Positions 25,870 to 34,330 of a stretch of DNA of 38,036 bases are shown here, piece after piece. The notes below the pieces were generated by a model. The model was not told where the DNA came from and did no database searches. It saw nothing but the letters and a program-made list of their open reading frames with translations. Numbering within the stretch: the stretch's first letter is position 1; each line of letters starts with the position of its first letter. The position numbers and the translations under genes were made by a program. This DNA comes from an uncultured Luminiphilus sp. (lineage in GTDB: Bacteria > Pseudomonadota > Gammaproteobacteria > Pseudomonadales > Halieaceae): assembly GCA_938091995.1 (NCBI GenBank), contig CALKNZ010000076.1:1-38036 (forward strand), given 5' to 3'.

Positions 25870-27042
25870 TTACTGAGCACCCCTGAGCAACAGTGGCGTT
25901 TCCTGACCAAACCCCGTCAGCTTCTTGATAAAACTGCCGCTCAATCCATCGTAGAGTTCAACGCTCATATCAGTGGGATTGGTCACCAGCACCTTGGGCT
26001 CTTCCCCTCGACTAACCGCCAGAGAAAGGCCCCATGCTTCTAAGGGAATGCGAAGAACACGTCGGCGAGCCTCCGGGTCAAACACCCAAATCTCACTGCC
26101 CCCTGCATTGTGCATTCCCTCAACACCGTTGGCCTCTGAGTTCATTAAAAAATAAATACGACCTAAATCATCCTCACCGTCTATGCCAATACCCGAGGGA
26201 GCCCAGGACTCCTCGCCCTTCCCAAATAGCGACCACGAAGCCATGGGTAGTGCCGCTGATCCGGTTAACGCGACTGGCTGCACACGACCATCGAACGCCG
26301 GGAAATAGGCGATATCACCGACCCTAGCAGGTCGCTCAAAAATGGGGGAGTCGTCGGAATCAAAAAACACGTCACTCAAGATTCTCGATTTTTCTGAACC
26401 GTCTTCGTTAAGCAGTACGGTCAGCATACGGCCATCAGCACACAGTGCGCTCAAACCAAGATCCCCATTGGAGTAAATAAAACTGCACCCGGGAGTCGGT
26501 ATTTCCCCCAAAACTGCACGCGTGTCCAGATCAACCAGAGTCACACTGGTCGATGGGCTCAGATTGAAAATCGCCAGCCACCGATCACCCTTTAAAAGCT
26601 GCAACGCGACGCGCTCGGGCATACCCATGAAGCGCTTACCTGCAGGTAGTATGACCTCCGCAATCGCCGAAAGATTGACCGTGTCCCAGATTGTCAGTAC
26701 ATCGATACGATCCCCTCGGGTGCCCCGGGTGTGAAAGGTTTCAATGGCCAGAATTTCCCCTCGGGAAGGCGCCTCAATGAAGCTCCCCATAAGGCTCAGG
26801 GGAAACATCCCCTGCACCTGGTCACCAATAGAATCCTTATCGGTATCCAAGACATAAACCTTGCCGTCCGACATGTGGAAAAAAGCCGCATCGTGAACCA
26901 AAAACCAATCAGCAGGATAACGCTCGGGCAGGGTTTCGATGATCCCGGTCGGCTCCACTGCGAGTGGCGGCCGGACTTCTTCTGCACTGACCAGCACACT
27001 CAAAGCGGTCAGCAACGCAACAAACAAGCCTTTTTTCATCAT
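25870..27042 (-). CDS. aauB: Aromatic amine dehydrogenase large subunit
   Basis: 390 aa with a Sec signal peptide (MMKKGLFVALLTALSVLVSA). The mature part is a seven-bladed beta-propeller of the methylamine/aromatic amine dehydrogenase heavy-chain family: YVLDTDKDSIGDQVQGMF, RGDRIDVLTIWDTVNLS, and the C-terminal IWVFDPEARRRVLRIPLEA and VLVTNPTDMSVELYDG repeats. It scaffolds and shapes the substrate channel of the TTQ subunit. I chose the ATG at 27042 because GAGGG lies 6 nt upstream; a GTG at 27057 would add five residues. It follows the aldehyde dehydrogenase by 20 nt and is followed immediately by aauE, giving the order B-E-D-A known from A. faecalis. Confidence 0.9.
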   Translation of the reverse strand: MMKKGLFVALLTALSVLVSAEEVRPPLAVEPTGIIETLPERYPADWFLVHDAAFFHMSDGKVYVLDTDKDSIGDQVQGMFPLSLMGSFIEAPSRGEILAIETFHTRGTRGDRIDVLTIWDTVNLSAIAEVILPAGKRFMGMPERVALQLLKGDRWLAIFNLSPSTSVTLVDLDTRAVLGEIPTPGCSFIYSNGDLGLSALCADGRMLTVLLNEDGSEKSRILSDVFFDSDDSPIFERPARVGDIAYFPAFDGRVQPVALTGSAALPMASWSLFGKGEESWAPSGIGIDGEDDLGRIYFLMNSEANGVEGMHNAGGSEIWVFDPEARRRVLRIPLEAWGLSLAVSRGEEPKVLVTNPTDMSVELYDGLSGSFIKKLTGFGQETPLLLRGAQ

Positions 27043-27062
27043 GATCATCCCTCGCACGCTTA

Positions 27063-28484
27063 TTAACCCTTCGCAATTTGTAAGGTTTGAATATTGGTGT
27101 ATTCAACGAGCCCATAACGACCAAACTCAACACCAACGCCAGACTGTTTAACACCGCCAAAGGGGGCGTCAGGTTGAATCATAGCGTGATTATTGACCCA
27201 GGCAGTTCCGCACTCAAGTCGCGACGCAAGCTTCTGGGCCGCCTCTGTATCACTAGACCAAACCGAGCCACCCAGTCCCACCGAAACCGCATTGGCTCTT
27301 TCCAGTGCGTCCTCGACATCTGAAAAACTCACAACAGGTAAGATAGGGCCGAAAGGCTCCTCTTGAACCAATCGACTGTTCTCAGGTATGTCCTTAACGA
27401 TAGTAACAGGGAAGAAATAGCCCGGCCCGGGTACCGGCTCGCCGCCGGTGAGAAAAGTAGCGCCATCAGCCCTTGCCGACTCGGCGAGTTCGCAAACCCG
27501 GTCGTACTGCATTTTATTTTGAATGGGACCAAAATCCGGGCTCTCTGATGCCGGACCGGTCTTCACACTCCCTGCGATGGCCGCTAGAGCCTCACACATT
27601 TCATCATAAATATCTTCATGCACGTACAGGCGCTTCAGAGCCGCACAGGTCTGACCATTGTTAATCATGGCCGTAGCAAAGATTTTACCCGCGGCCTCAG
27701 CCACATTGGTGTCGGGCAATACAATCGCCGCGTCATTTCCACCCAATTCGAGCGTCAGTCGTTTTAGGTTATCGGCAGCCGCTTCCATAATGCGCTTACC
27801 GGTACGGGTTGATCCAGTAAAGACAATTTTATCGATATCGGGATGCGATGAAATTGCCGCGCCGAGGGCGCCCTTTCCAGTCACAATATTGACAACACCC
27901 GGGGGCAGTAAATCACTAATGAGATGCATCGCCTTTAGCACTGTCAGTGGCGTGTATTCAGATGGCTTTGCGACCACGGTACAGCCGGCAAGTAGCCCAG
28001 GAATAATGTGCCAACAGGTGATTAAAAGCGGATAGTTCCAAGGTGTAATCGAACCCACGACGCCCACGGGCTTGCGATGCACTTCAATTCGAGCTTCGTC
28101 GTTGTCCTGAATAACTTCCACCGGTAAATCTAGGCTGGCGGTATAACGGATCCATGCCAAGCTTCCCCCCAACTCAAACATGGCACCTAAACCTGCAAAC
28201 CCCTCAATCGGCTTGCCCTGCTCCTCGCTCAATAATTGAGCCAGTTCACCCATATTTTCTTCCAATCGATCGGCAATTTTTAAAATAAGAGCGCGACGCT
28301 CGTCCATCGATTGCCCGCTCCAGCCCGGCAGCGCCCGTCTAGCGGCTGCAACTGCCTCGTTTAACTGCGTTAGGCTAGCCTCTGGAACCGTCGTAATCAC
28401 AGTCTCCGTAGCAGGATTTATCACTTCAAATGTATTTTCAGCCGTTACCGACTCACCGTTTATAAGCATTGAATAATCAGACAT
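27063..28484 (-). CDS. NAD(P)-dependent aldehyde dehydrogenase (probable phenylacetaldehyde dehydrogenase)
   Basis: 473-aa cytoplasmic ALDH-superfamily enzyme. Visible residues are Asn150 (PWNYPL), Lys173 (AKPSEYTPL), Glu246 (LELGGND) and nucleophile Cys280 (NNGQTC). The C-terminal FGGVKQSGVGVEFGRYGLVEYTN motif is standard. Family sequence alone does not fix the substrate. It lies directly upstream of aauBEDA and downstream of the phenylacetate genes, so oxidation of phenylacetaldehyde (or hydroxyphenylacetaldehyde) to the acid is the best inference. AGGGGG precedes the ATG by 6 nt. A promoter-like element and a palindrome lie about 140-185 nt upstream. Confidence 0.88.
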   Translation of the reverse strand: MSDYSMLINGESVTAENTFEVINPATETVITTVPEASLTQLNEAVAAARRALPGWSGQSMDERRALILKIADRLEENMGELAQLLSEEQGKPIEGFAGLGAMFELGGSLAWIRYTASLDLPVEVIQDNDEARIEVHRKPVGVVGSITPWNYPLLITCWHIIPGLLAGCTVVAKPSEYTPLTVLKAMHLISDLLPPGVVNIVTGKGALGAAISSHPDIDKIVFTGSTRTGKRIMEAAADNLKRLTLELGGNDAAIVLPDTNVAEAAGKIFATAMINNGQTCAALKRLYVHEDIYDEMCEALAAIAGSVKTGPASESPDFGPIQNKMQYDRVCELAESARADGATFLTGGEPVPGPGYFFPVTIVKDIPENSRLVQEEPFGPILPVVSFSDVEDALERANAVSVGLGGSVWSSDTEAAQKLASRLECGTAWVNNHAMIQPDAPFGGVKQSGVGVEFGRYGLVEYTNIQTLQIAKG

Positions 28485-28527
28485 AAAATCCCCCTACAAG
28501 TGTTATGTGAGCCCGCGTGTTTTCTTC

Positions 28528-28704
28528 TTATTCACGTGCGCTTTGCCCAGCATGCCCTGAGTTACCGGACCATGTTTTACATTTCACGGGCCCCACGCCA
28601 TTAGGTAACGCGTTATCTTTTTCTTGAGTATAACGTTGCGGGGCGTTGACACCAAGGCGTTCAGCCTTGGAGGTTGATAACATCAAACGGCCTACAAGGC
28701 TCAT
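28528..28704 (-). CDS. Possible small ORF (58 aa), unknown function
   Basis: An open frame of 58 codons starts at an ATG that overlaps the symporter stop as ATGA and ends in TAA 43 nt before the aldehyde dehydrogenase start. The predicted peptide begins MSLVGRLMLS and is basic, with one cysteine (VKCKTW), no membrane segment and no motif I recognise. In favour: the 4-nt overlap, a common arrangement in this operon. Against: low family recognisability and the overlap with a candidate promoter and palindrome. It could be a chance frame in a regulatory gap. Confidence 0.35.
   Translation of the reverse strand: MSLVGRLMLSTSKAERLGVNAPQRYTQEKDNALPNGVGPVKCKTWSGNSGHAGQSARE
28627..28655 (-). promoter_or_regulatory. 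Candidate promoter for the aldehyde dehydrogenase-aau operon
   Basis: On the minus strand TTGGTG (28655-28650) and TATACT (28632-28627, five of six bases of the -10 consensus) are separated by 17 nt, with the predicted start of transcription about 135 nt before the aldehyde dehydrogenase ATG. The -35 half is weak, as expected for an activated promoter. Confidence 0.35.
28652..28670. promoter_or_regulatory. Perfect palindrome next to the candidate promoter
   Basis: CCAAGGC-GTTCA-GCCTTGG is a 7-bp perfect inverted repeat with a 5-nt centre, overlapping the -35 side of the candidate promoter at 28627-28655. It could be an operator, or an RNA hairpin behind the symporter gene; no T-run follows on the minus strand. 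Confidence 0.4.
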
Positions 28705-30383
28705 GATGCCACTCCCGACTCAGCCAATTCAGTTTCTGATGCACCAAACTCAGAACGCACCAACAACCGCGCATAGTTTTCTCGATCTACCGCTCCCCTG
28801 TCGCTACGATCTCTTAACGACACTATCACCATCACTAAAACTGAAGCGGGCATGGTAAACAGCGCGGGATAATCGTAGGGAAAAATAGGCTCACCATTGC
28901 CCAGCACCGAGACCCAGACTTGGGGGCCCAAAACAATAAGAACAATGGAGGAAACAAGCCCTACCCCAGCACCGTACATCGCACCGCGCGTGGTAAAGCC
29001 TGACCAAAACAAAGAGAGGAAAAGAATAGGAAACGTCACCGAAGCAGAGACCACCATGGGAATGGTCGCAATAAAGGCAATGTTTTCATGCTGAAAAATA
29101 ATGCCCAATGACACCGCAGCAAGACCGATCAAAAAAACACTGACCCGGGTGAGTCGCAGTTCGGTTTTTGGGTCGGGCTTTCCTTTCTTGAGAACTTCAG
29201 CGTATACGTCATGAGAAATTGCTGCTGCACCCGACAGCGTCAGCCCCGCAACCACGGCTAGAATCGTGGCAAAACATACTGCAGACATAAAGCCTGTAAG
29301 CAGATCGCCACCCATAGCGCTAGCAACATGAATTGCTGCCATATTACTGCCACCAATCAGCTTACCCTCACCATCAAAAAACTCTGGAGATCCCGCAACA
29401 TAGGCAATAGAGCCAAACCCCAGCACTAACAGGGCAATGTAAAAATAGCCGATAAATAGTGACGCGTAATAGGATGACAACTTTGCCTGACGCATATCGG
29501 GAACCGTGAACAGACGCATCAGGATATGGGGCAAACCCACAGTCCCAAACAGCATCGAAACTTGAATAGTAAGAATTTGTACCGGATCGCTGAAGATCGC
29601 ACCTGCCCCAAGAATAGCCTCTCCTTTCGGGTGGTTTACCACAGCTTTACCCAGCAAGTTTGAAAAGCTAAAGCCCGAATCGGCCAGCAACAATCCCGCA
29701 ATGAGCGTTACTCCCGTCAACAACAGGGCTGCCTTTATGATCTGCACCCACGTCGTCGCCAACATGCCGCCAAAAGCGACGTAGGCCAGTACGAGTACGC
29801 TGACCAGTAATAAGGCCCATTCATAGGGCAAGCCAAACAGCAGTTGAATCAGTGTACCCGCGCCGACCATTTGTGCGATGAGATACATGATGACAATAAG
29901 AATCGTGCTAAACGCAGTGACGAGACGAATGGGGTCTCGGTCAAGTCGCTGTGAAATCACATCGATGAATGTGAAGTTACCGAGATTACGTACACGCTTG
30001 GCAAACAAAAACATAAATACTGGCCAGGCACCAAACGCGCCCAGAGACAAAATTAAGCCGTCGAAGCCCCCCACATACATCAGTCCGGTAATACCGAGAA
30101 ACGACGCCGCCGACATAAAATCGCCCGCAATCGCAAGGCCATTTTGCGCACCCGTTATTTGTCCGCCGGCGTTGTAAAAAGTTGAACTGGTTTTTGTTGC
30201 CTTTGAAGCCCACCAAGTGACATACAGGGTCAGTGCAACAAACAACAGGAACATACCAATAGCGATAGGATTTAGAGCTTGACGCTCGGCAGCTCCCTCT
30301 AGCGCCCCTGCCGCAAACATCAGGTCAGACCACAAAAGCAGTAAAGCGCTGGGCACAACCCGAAAATATCCCCGCAGCATCAT
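28701..30383 (-). CDS. Sodium:solute symporter, ActP/PaaL-like
   Basis: 560-aa SSS-family membrane protein with an N-terminal signal-like segment (MMLRGYFRVVPSALLLLW) and about 13 membrane segments, like E. coli acetate permease ActP (549 aa). Diagnostic stretches include FYNAGGQITGAQNGLAIAGDFMSAASFLG and TLSGAAAISHDVYAEVL. In Pseudomonas, phenylacetate permease PaaL belongs to this family. Placement directly after paaE suggests import of phenylacetate or a related acid. The ATG at 30383 overlaps the DUF485 stop as ATGA; the frame open to 30515 lies inside that gene and is not coding. Confidence 0.87.
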   Translation of the reverse strand: MMLRGYFRVVPSALLLLWSDLMFAAGALEGAAERQALNPIAIGMFLLFVALTLYVTWWASKATKTSSTFYNAGGQITGAQNGLAIAGDFMSAASFLGITGLMYVGGFDGLILSLGAFGAWPVFMFLFAKRVRNLGNFTFIDVISQRLDRDPIRLVTAFSTILIVIMYLIAQMVGAGTLIQLLFGLPYEWALLLVSVLVLAYVAFGGMLATTWVQIIKAALLLTGVTLIAGLLLADSGFSFSNLLGKAVVNHPKGEAILGAGAIFSDPVQILTIQVSMLFGTVGLPHILMRLFTVPDMRQAKLSSYYASLFIGYFYIALLVLGFGSIAYVAGSPEFFDGEGKLIGGSNMAAIHVASAMGGDLLTGFMSAVCFATILAVVAGLTLSGAAAISHDVYAEVLKKGKPDPKTELRLTRVSVFLIGLAAVSLGIIFQHENIAFIATIPMVVSASVTFPILFLSLFWSGFTTRGAMYGAGVGLVSSIVLIVLGPQVWVSVLGNGEPIFPYDYPALFTMPASVLVMVIVSLRDRSDRGAVDRENYARLLVRSEFGASETELAESGVAS

Positions 30384-30622
30384 CGGGCACCCCAGCGAGA
30401 CATCATCAGAAACACGGTCTCCAGTGCAATAAACGTCAGGATCAGGAGCACAAACATTAGCAGCGAACCCGTCAACCAGGTGTCCCCTACATAGGTCCCT
30501 AAAGCTGTTCCCCAACTTGTCCAGTTAAGGGTAAAGGAAAAATAAAGCACCAAATGTATGCCAGTAAACAACAGTCGCTGTCGTGTCTTACGGTGCACCG
30601 CCTCTACGTTCGCTTCCGTCAT
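30380..30622 (-). CDS. DUF485 (YjcH-like) small membrane protein
   Basis: 80 aa with two membrane segments (about 18-35 and 52-72) and the NWTSWGT loop region. Such DUF485 proteins are regularly encoded immediately before ActP-type symporters, as yjcH before actP in E. coli, and are presumed partners or stabilisers of the transporter. It overlaps the symporter by 4 nt. It starts 54 nt after paaE with a GAGAG ribosome binding site, so it is probably in the paa transcript. Confidence 0.82.
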   Translation of the reverse strand: MTEANVEAVHRKTRQRLLFTGIHLVLYFSFTLNWTSWGTALGTYVGDTWLTGSLLMFVLLILTFIALETVFLMMSRWGAR

Positions 30623-30676
30623 AGTTCTCTCTTATTTCAGCCCCGAGTTTTTAAACTGAGTGTGCCGGTACTGGGC

Positions 30677-31780
30677 TCAGCTCCCTGACCAGCGCTTATC
30701 AAAATCAATATGCACGTGCTCAGTAATAGGATGCGATTGACACGTAAGTATCATGCCCCGCGCGATTTCATCAGCCGTCAAGCCCCGCTGAATATCCATT
30801 TCAACTTCGCCCTCAACCAACAGCGCTTTGCAGGTTGAGCAAACGCCACCCTTGCAGGCGAAGGGTAAATCTAGACCTAGATTAAGACCTGCGTCCAATA
30901 AATTTTCGCCATCTGCAGCAATGCGTACTTGGCTCGCGCGGCCATCGCTAACCAGCGTGACATCGCACATTTTCCCCGAAAATGCCTCGGCACGTGCATG
31001 ATGCCTAGCCACGCGCTCTGCCGCATCCTCAGCAGAGCTGCCAAACAGCTCGTACTTGATTTTATCTTCAGGAATTCCGCTATTGCGCAGACCCCTGGAA
31101 ACCTCCGAAATCATTGACTCTGGACCACACAAGAAAAATCCGCCAAAACCCTTAAGGTCGAGTATTTTTCGACTGAGTTCAGCGCCTTTCTCATTATCAA
31201 TACGACCGTTGAGTACTGGCGCATCCTGGGTCTCTCGGCTGAGTATATTGACCCAGTTAAAACGCTCTAAATACTGATTCTTCAGAAAAGATAATTGCTG
31301 GCGAAACATAATGCTGGAGGAGCGCTGATTGCCATACAACAACGTGGCTCTCGAACTGGAGTCGGCCTCTAATACTGACATGAGCATAGACATAATGGGC
31401 GTAATGCCTGAGCCGGCCGCTATAAATAAATAATTGGTCCCGGAGGCCTGTAGCTGAGGCAAAGCAAAGTTACCCTGTGGTGCCATCACCTCAAGGGTCA
31501 TGCCACAGCGCAACTGCTCGTTAGCAAAATTACTGAATACTCCGTTCTCGACGCGTTTAATGGCCACCGTTAACTGTCCTTTAGACGGGGGCACACAGAT
31601 CGAATAAGCGCGGCTAACATGGGCATCATCAATCAGAGTTCGAAGAGTCAAATATTGCCCTGGCTTAAAATCAAAGACCTCTTCAAGGTCTGCGGGTACC
31701 TGAAAGCTTACACAGACCGCATTTGCCGTTTCAGGAACTACACGAGTCACTTTTAGCGAATGAAATATCGCGCTGGACAT
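30677..31780 (-). CDS. paaE: Phenylacetyl-CoA epoxidase reductase subunit
   Basis: 367 aa (E. coli 356). It is an NADPH-FAD oxidoreductase that feeds electrons to the di-iron PaaA. The N-terminal FAD domain carries SRAYSIC (RxYS), the NAD(P) domain FIAAGSGITPIMSM and FFLCGPESMI, and the C-terminal plant-type [2Fe-2S] domain CKGGVCSTCKA plus a later Cys in LTCQSH. The ATG at 31780 lies 1 nt after the paaD stop; the longer frame runs back into paaD and is rejected. Confidence 0.94.
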   Translation of the reverse strand: MSSAIFHSLKVTRVVPETANAVCVSFQVPADLEEVFDFKPGQYLTLRTLIDDAHVSRAYSICVPPSKGQLTVAIKRVENGVFSNFANEQLRCGMTLEVMAPQGNFALPQLQASGTNYLFIAAGSGITPIMSMLMSVLEADSSSRATLLYGNQRSSSIMFRQQLSFLKNQYLERFNWVNILSRETQDAPVLNGRIDNEKGAELSRKILDLKGFGGFFLCGPESMISEVSRGLRNSGIPEDKIKYELFGSSAEDAAERVARHHARAEAFSGKMCDVTLVSDGRASQVRIAADGENLLDAGLNLGLDLPFACKGGVCSTCKALLVEGEVEMDIQRGLTADEIARGMILTCQSHPITEHVHIDFDKRWSGS

Positions 31781-31781
31781 T

Positions 31782-32303
31782 CTATATGGCCTTAAACACG
31801 TCAAAAGGCTCCTGGCAGGCAAGACATCGAAAAAGTGCCTTGCAGGCTGTAGATCCGAATTCACTGATCACTTGGGTATTTTCACTGCCACATTGTGGGC
31901 AGCCGATGTCGCCAGCTTCTGCTGAGGCAACGCCATAGGACGTCATTTTGCGACGCGCCTCAGGGGTTAACCACGCGGTGGTCCACGCTGGCGCCAACCG
32001 GGTCTCTACCACCACCTGATCGTAGCCTCCAGCGGCGAGTGCGGCGCGGGCGTCTTCTTCCATGATACCCAGGGCGGGGCACCCAATATACGTGGGCGTC
32101 AGCACCAACTTAACCGTGTCACCCTCACAGCTGACATCTTGCAGTACACCCAACTCGTAGAGAGAGATAACAGGAATCTCAGGGTCCATAACCTCATCGA
32201 GCAGAGCCCAAATCTCGCCCACTTTAGATTCCTGCCGACGTCGTCGCCTCGCCAGTTCCTCAACCGGTAACAAGGGAATGCATTCGGCCATACGGGCAGT
32301 CAC
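31782..32303 (-). CDS. paaD: PaaD, Fe-S assembly-type accessory protein of the epoxidase
   Basis: 173 aa (E. coli 165). The N-terminal DUF59/MIP18-like domain shows DPEIPVISLYELG and PTYIGCPAL, followed by the PaaD-specific PAWTTAWLTPEARRKM. A C-terminal zinc-ribbon has CPQCG and CLACQEPFDVFK around EFGSTACKALFRC. It is required in vivo for the epoxidase, probably for maturation of an iron cofactor. No strong ATG site exists: I use GTG at 32303, which overlaps the paaC stop as GTGA; GTG at 32306 and ATG at 32291 are alternatives. Confidence 0.9.
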   Translation of the reverse strand: MTARMAECIPLLPVEELARRRRRQESKVGEIWALLDEVMDPEIPVISLYELGVLQDVSCEGDTVKLVLTPTYIGCPALGIMEEDARAALAAGGYDQVVVETRLAPAWTTAWLTPEARRKMTSYGVASAEAGDIGCPQCGSENTQVISEFGSTACKALFRCLACQEPFDVFKAI

Positions 32304-33058
32304 CACTGCAGCCCGGGATAAGCCCGCTGCATAAATTGCATCTCCGCTAAAATAAACCCCAGATCATCCGTATGGATTCCGACTCTACCACCGGTAACGC
32401 CTCCTTGAGACTCGGGTACCGCAAGGGTCGCTGTACGTAATGTTTCTGTCACTGTCTCAAGCCAGGTCGAACGTAAACTTGAGGTGTTCACGGCGACACC
32501 TGCAACCACCAAATCGTTTACCAAGTCGTCACATTCGAACATCTCATCGGTATAAATCCAGAGCTGTTCCAAGGCGTTTTGGCAACGTTCGTGACTTTCT
32601 TGGGTGCCATCGCCTAGGCGCAGCATCCAATCGCTACTGCGACGCAAGTGATACCGACTTTCTTTTTCCGCCTTGGCGGCAATAGCCGCAAGCTGGGGGT
32701 CTGTGCTGTGACACAGTGCTTGAGTAAACGGTAGGGAGAATGCGTCATACAAAAACTGGCGACACAAAGTAAAGGCGAAGTCGCCACGAGGCAGTTCACA
32801 CAGCAGTAGATTAGTAAAATCACGAACATCGCGCTGATAGGCGAAGGTATCCTCGGTAACCTCCCCGCCCATAAGCTCAGCAGCATATTGATAGAACAAC
32901 CGCGCCCGCCCTACAAAATCAAGGGCGACATTGGACAGAGCAATATCCTCCTCAAGAAATGGTGCGCGACTCATCCATTCAGATAAACGATGCCCCATAA
33001 TGAGAGCATCATCGCCTAATCGAACGACGTAGCGTGTTAACGGATCATTCAGCTTCAT
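32300..33058 (-). CDS. paaC: Phenylacetyl-CoA epoxidase structural subunit PaaC
   Basis: 252 aa (E. coli 248). Ferritin-like helical protein that forms the stable heterodimer with catalytic PaaA. LGDDALIMGHRLSEWMSRAPFLEEDIALSNVALD at the N-terminus and EKESRYHLRRSSDWMLRLGDGT are typical of the family. The start overlaps the paaB stop by 4 nt (ATGA) and the end overlaps paaD. Confidence 0.94.
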   Translation of the reverse strand: MKLNDPLTRYVVRLGDDALIMGHRLSEWMSRAPFLEEDIALSNVALDFVGRARLFYQYAAELMGGEVTEDTFAYQRDVRDFTNLLLCELPRGDFAFTLCRQFLYDAFSLPFTQALCHSTDPQLAAIAAKAEKESRYHLRRSSDWMLRLGDGTQESHERCQNALEQLWIYTDEMFECDDLVNDLVVAGVAVNTSSLRSTWLETVTETLRTATLAVPESQGGVTGGRVGIHTDDLGFILAEMQFMQRAYPGLQW

Positions 33059-33339
33059 AAACTGTCGACCCCCTCAGGCAACTCGTACATCGCCGCATGC
33101 CGATAAGGTTTGTCATCTAAAGGGTCATAAAAACTCTCACAGTCGCTTTCTTGAGATGCCGTAATATCTCGTGAGGCCACTACCCAAATACTGATGCCCT
33201 CTCCGCGACGAGTGTAGACATCGCGGGCATATTCCAGGGCTTGATGCGGGTCGTCAGCATGCAGACTGCCAACATGCTTATGATCCAGACCCCGGCTGGA
33301 GCGAATGAAAACCTCGTAAAGCTGAAGCTGATCGGACAC
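33055..33339 (-). CDS. paaB: Phenylacetyl-CoA epoxidase subunit PaaB
   Basis: 94 aa (E. coli 95). Small subunit bridging PaaA/PaaC dimers; the core LYEVFIRSSRGLDHKHVGSLHA and YTRRGEGISIWVV is strongly conserved. The start is GTG at 33339, with the excellent ribosome binding site GAGGAGGT just upstream and the right family length. The frame open to 33408 lies inside paaA. Confidence 0.94.
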   Translation of the reverse strand: MSDQLQLYEVFIRSSRGLDHKHVGSLHADDPHQALEYARDVYTRRGEGISIWVVASRDITASQESDCESFYDPLDDKPYRHAAMYELPEGVDSL

Positions 33340-33349
33340 CGATACCTCC

Positions 33350-34306
33350 TCAGGCCACTTCCGCACGGGCTGTGCGACGCTTTGCCTCGAAGGCAGCCAT
33401 AGCTTCACGGACCCACGCGCCCTCGGTATGGGCTTCTACATGATGAGCCAGGCGCTGACGATTACAGGGGCCGTTGCCAGAAACAACGCGCTGAAACTCC
33501 TGCCAATCTATGGCGCCGAAGTCGTAATGCCCCCGCTCCTCATTCCAGGACAAATCGGGGTCAGGGACTACCAGTCCAATGGCCTGTGCCTGTTGTACCG
33601 CTTGATCGACAAATTGCTGTCGCAGCTCATCATTGCTACGTCGCTTTATTTTCCACTTCATAGACTGCGCCGAATGCGCCGACTCTGCGTCGTGGGGACC
33701 GAACATCATAAGCGAAGGCCACCACCACCGGTTCAGTGCGTCTTGAGCCATATCACGTTGCAGTTCAGCACCTTGCATCAGAGTCATCATAATGTTGTAC
33801 CCCTGACGCTGATGAAAGCTCTCCTCCTTGCAGATTTTCACCATGGCACGGGCATAGGGTCCGTAAGATGTATTTTGCAACGAGACCTGATTCACAATTG
33901 CCGCACTATCAACCAGCCAACCAATAGCGCCAATGTCAGCCCAAGTTAAAGAAGGATAATTAAAGATCGAGGCGTATTTACTCGCGCCAGTATGCAGTCG
34001 ATCGATGAGCTCGTCCCGGGTGATGCCTAAGGTTTCAGCTGCGGCATACAAGTACAAACCGTGCCCTGCTTCATCTTGTACCTTAGCCATCAAAATCGCT
34101 TTTCGCTCCAAGGTTGGGGCGCGAGAAATCCAATTGCCCTCGGGTTGCTCACCGATAACCTCGGAGTGGGCGTGCTGTGATATTTGACGAATCAGGTTCT
34201 GGCGATACTTTTCTGGCATCCAGTCTTTCGGTTCGACTTTTTCCTCGGCATCGATCCTAGATTGAAATTTTTGCTCGTTGGGTACCAAAGACATATTGTC
34301 ACTCAT
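33350..34306 (-). CDS. paaA: Phenylacetyl-CoA epoxidase catalytic di-iron subunit
   Basis: 318 aa (E. coli 309). Catalyses epoxidation of the aromatic ring of phenylacetyl-CoA with O2. Iron ligands sit in the paired ExxH motifs [13 protein letters not shown] and [11 protein letters not shown], with further glutamates in [13 protein letters not shown] and the helix near [12 protein letters not shown]. The C-terminus [18 protein letters not shown] and [16 protein letters not shown] matches the family. The ATG at 34306 is preceded by an AGGTG site. It follows paaJ by 24 nt, the largest gap within the paa run. Confidence 0.95.
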   Translation of the reverse strand: MSDNMSLVPNEQKFQSRIDAEEKVEPKDWMPEKYRQNLIRQISQHAHSEVIGEQPEGNWISRAPTLERKAILMAKVQDEAGHGLYLYAAAETLGITRDELIDRLHTGASKYASIFNYPSLTWADIGAIGWLVDSAAIVNQVSLQNTSYGPYARAMVKICKEESFHQRQGYNIMMTLMQGAELQRDMAQDALNRWWWPSLMMFGPHDAESAHSAQSMKWKIKRRSNDELRQQFVDQAVQQAQAIGLVVPDPDLSWNEERGHYDFGAIDWQEFQRVVSGNGPCNRQRLAHHVEAHTEGAWVREAMAAFEAKRRTARAEVA

Positions 34307-34330
34307 GCTACACACCTATATTCCGTCGTT

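Noticed and set aside
24219-27057. Methylamine dehydrogenase (mauBEDA) as the name for the amine dehydrogenase cluster
   Set aside because: The loop length between the second TTQ tryptophan and the YHC motif, the extra cysteine pair, the absence of mauC/F/G/L/M/N and the phenylacetate gene context all favour aromatic amine dehydrogenase.
30623-30676. AT-rich palindrome AGTTT-TT-AAACT between paaE and the DUF485 gene as a terminator
   Set aside because: The loop is too short for a hairpin and no separate T-run follows; a role as an operator is possible but unsupported.
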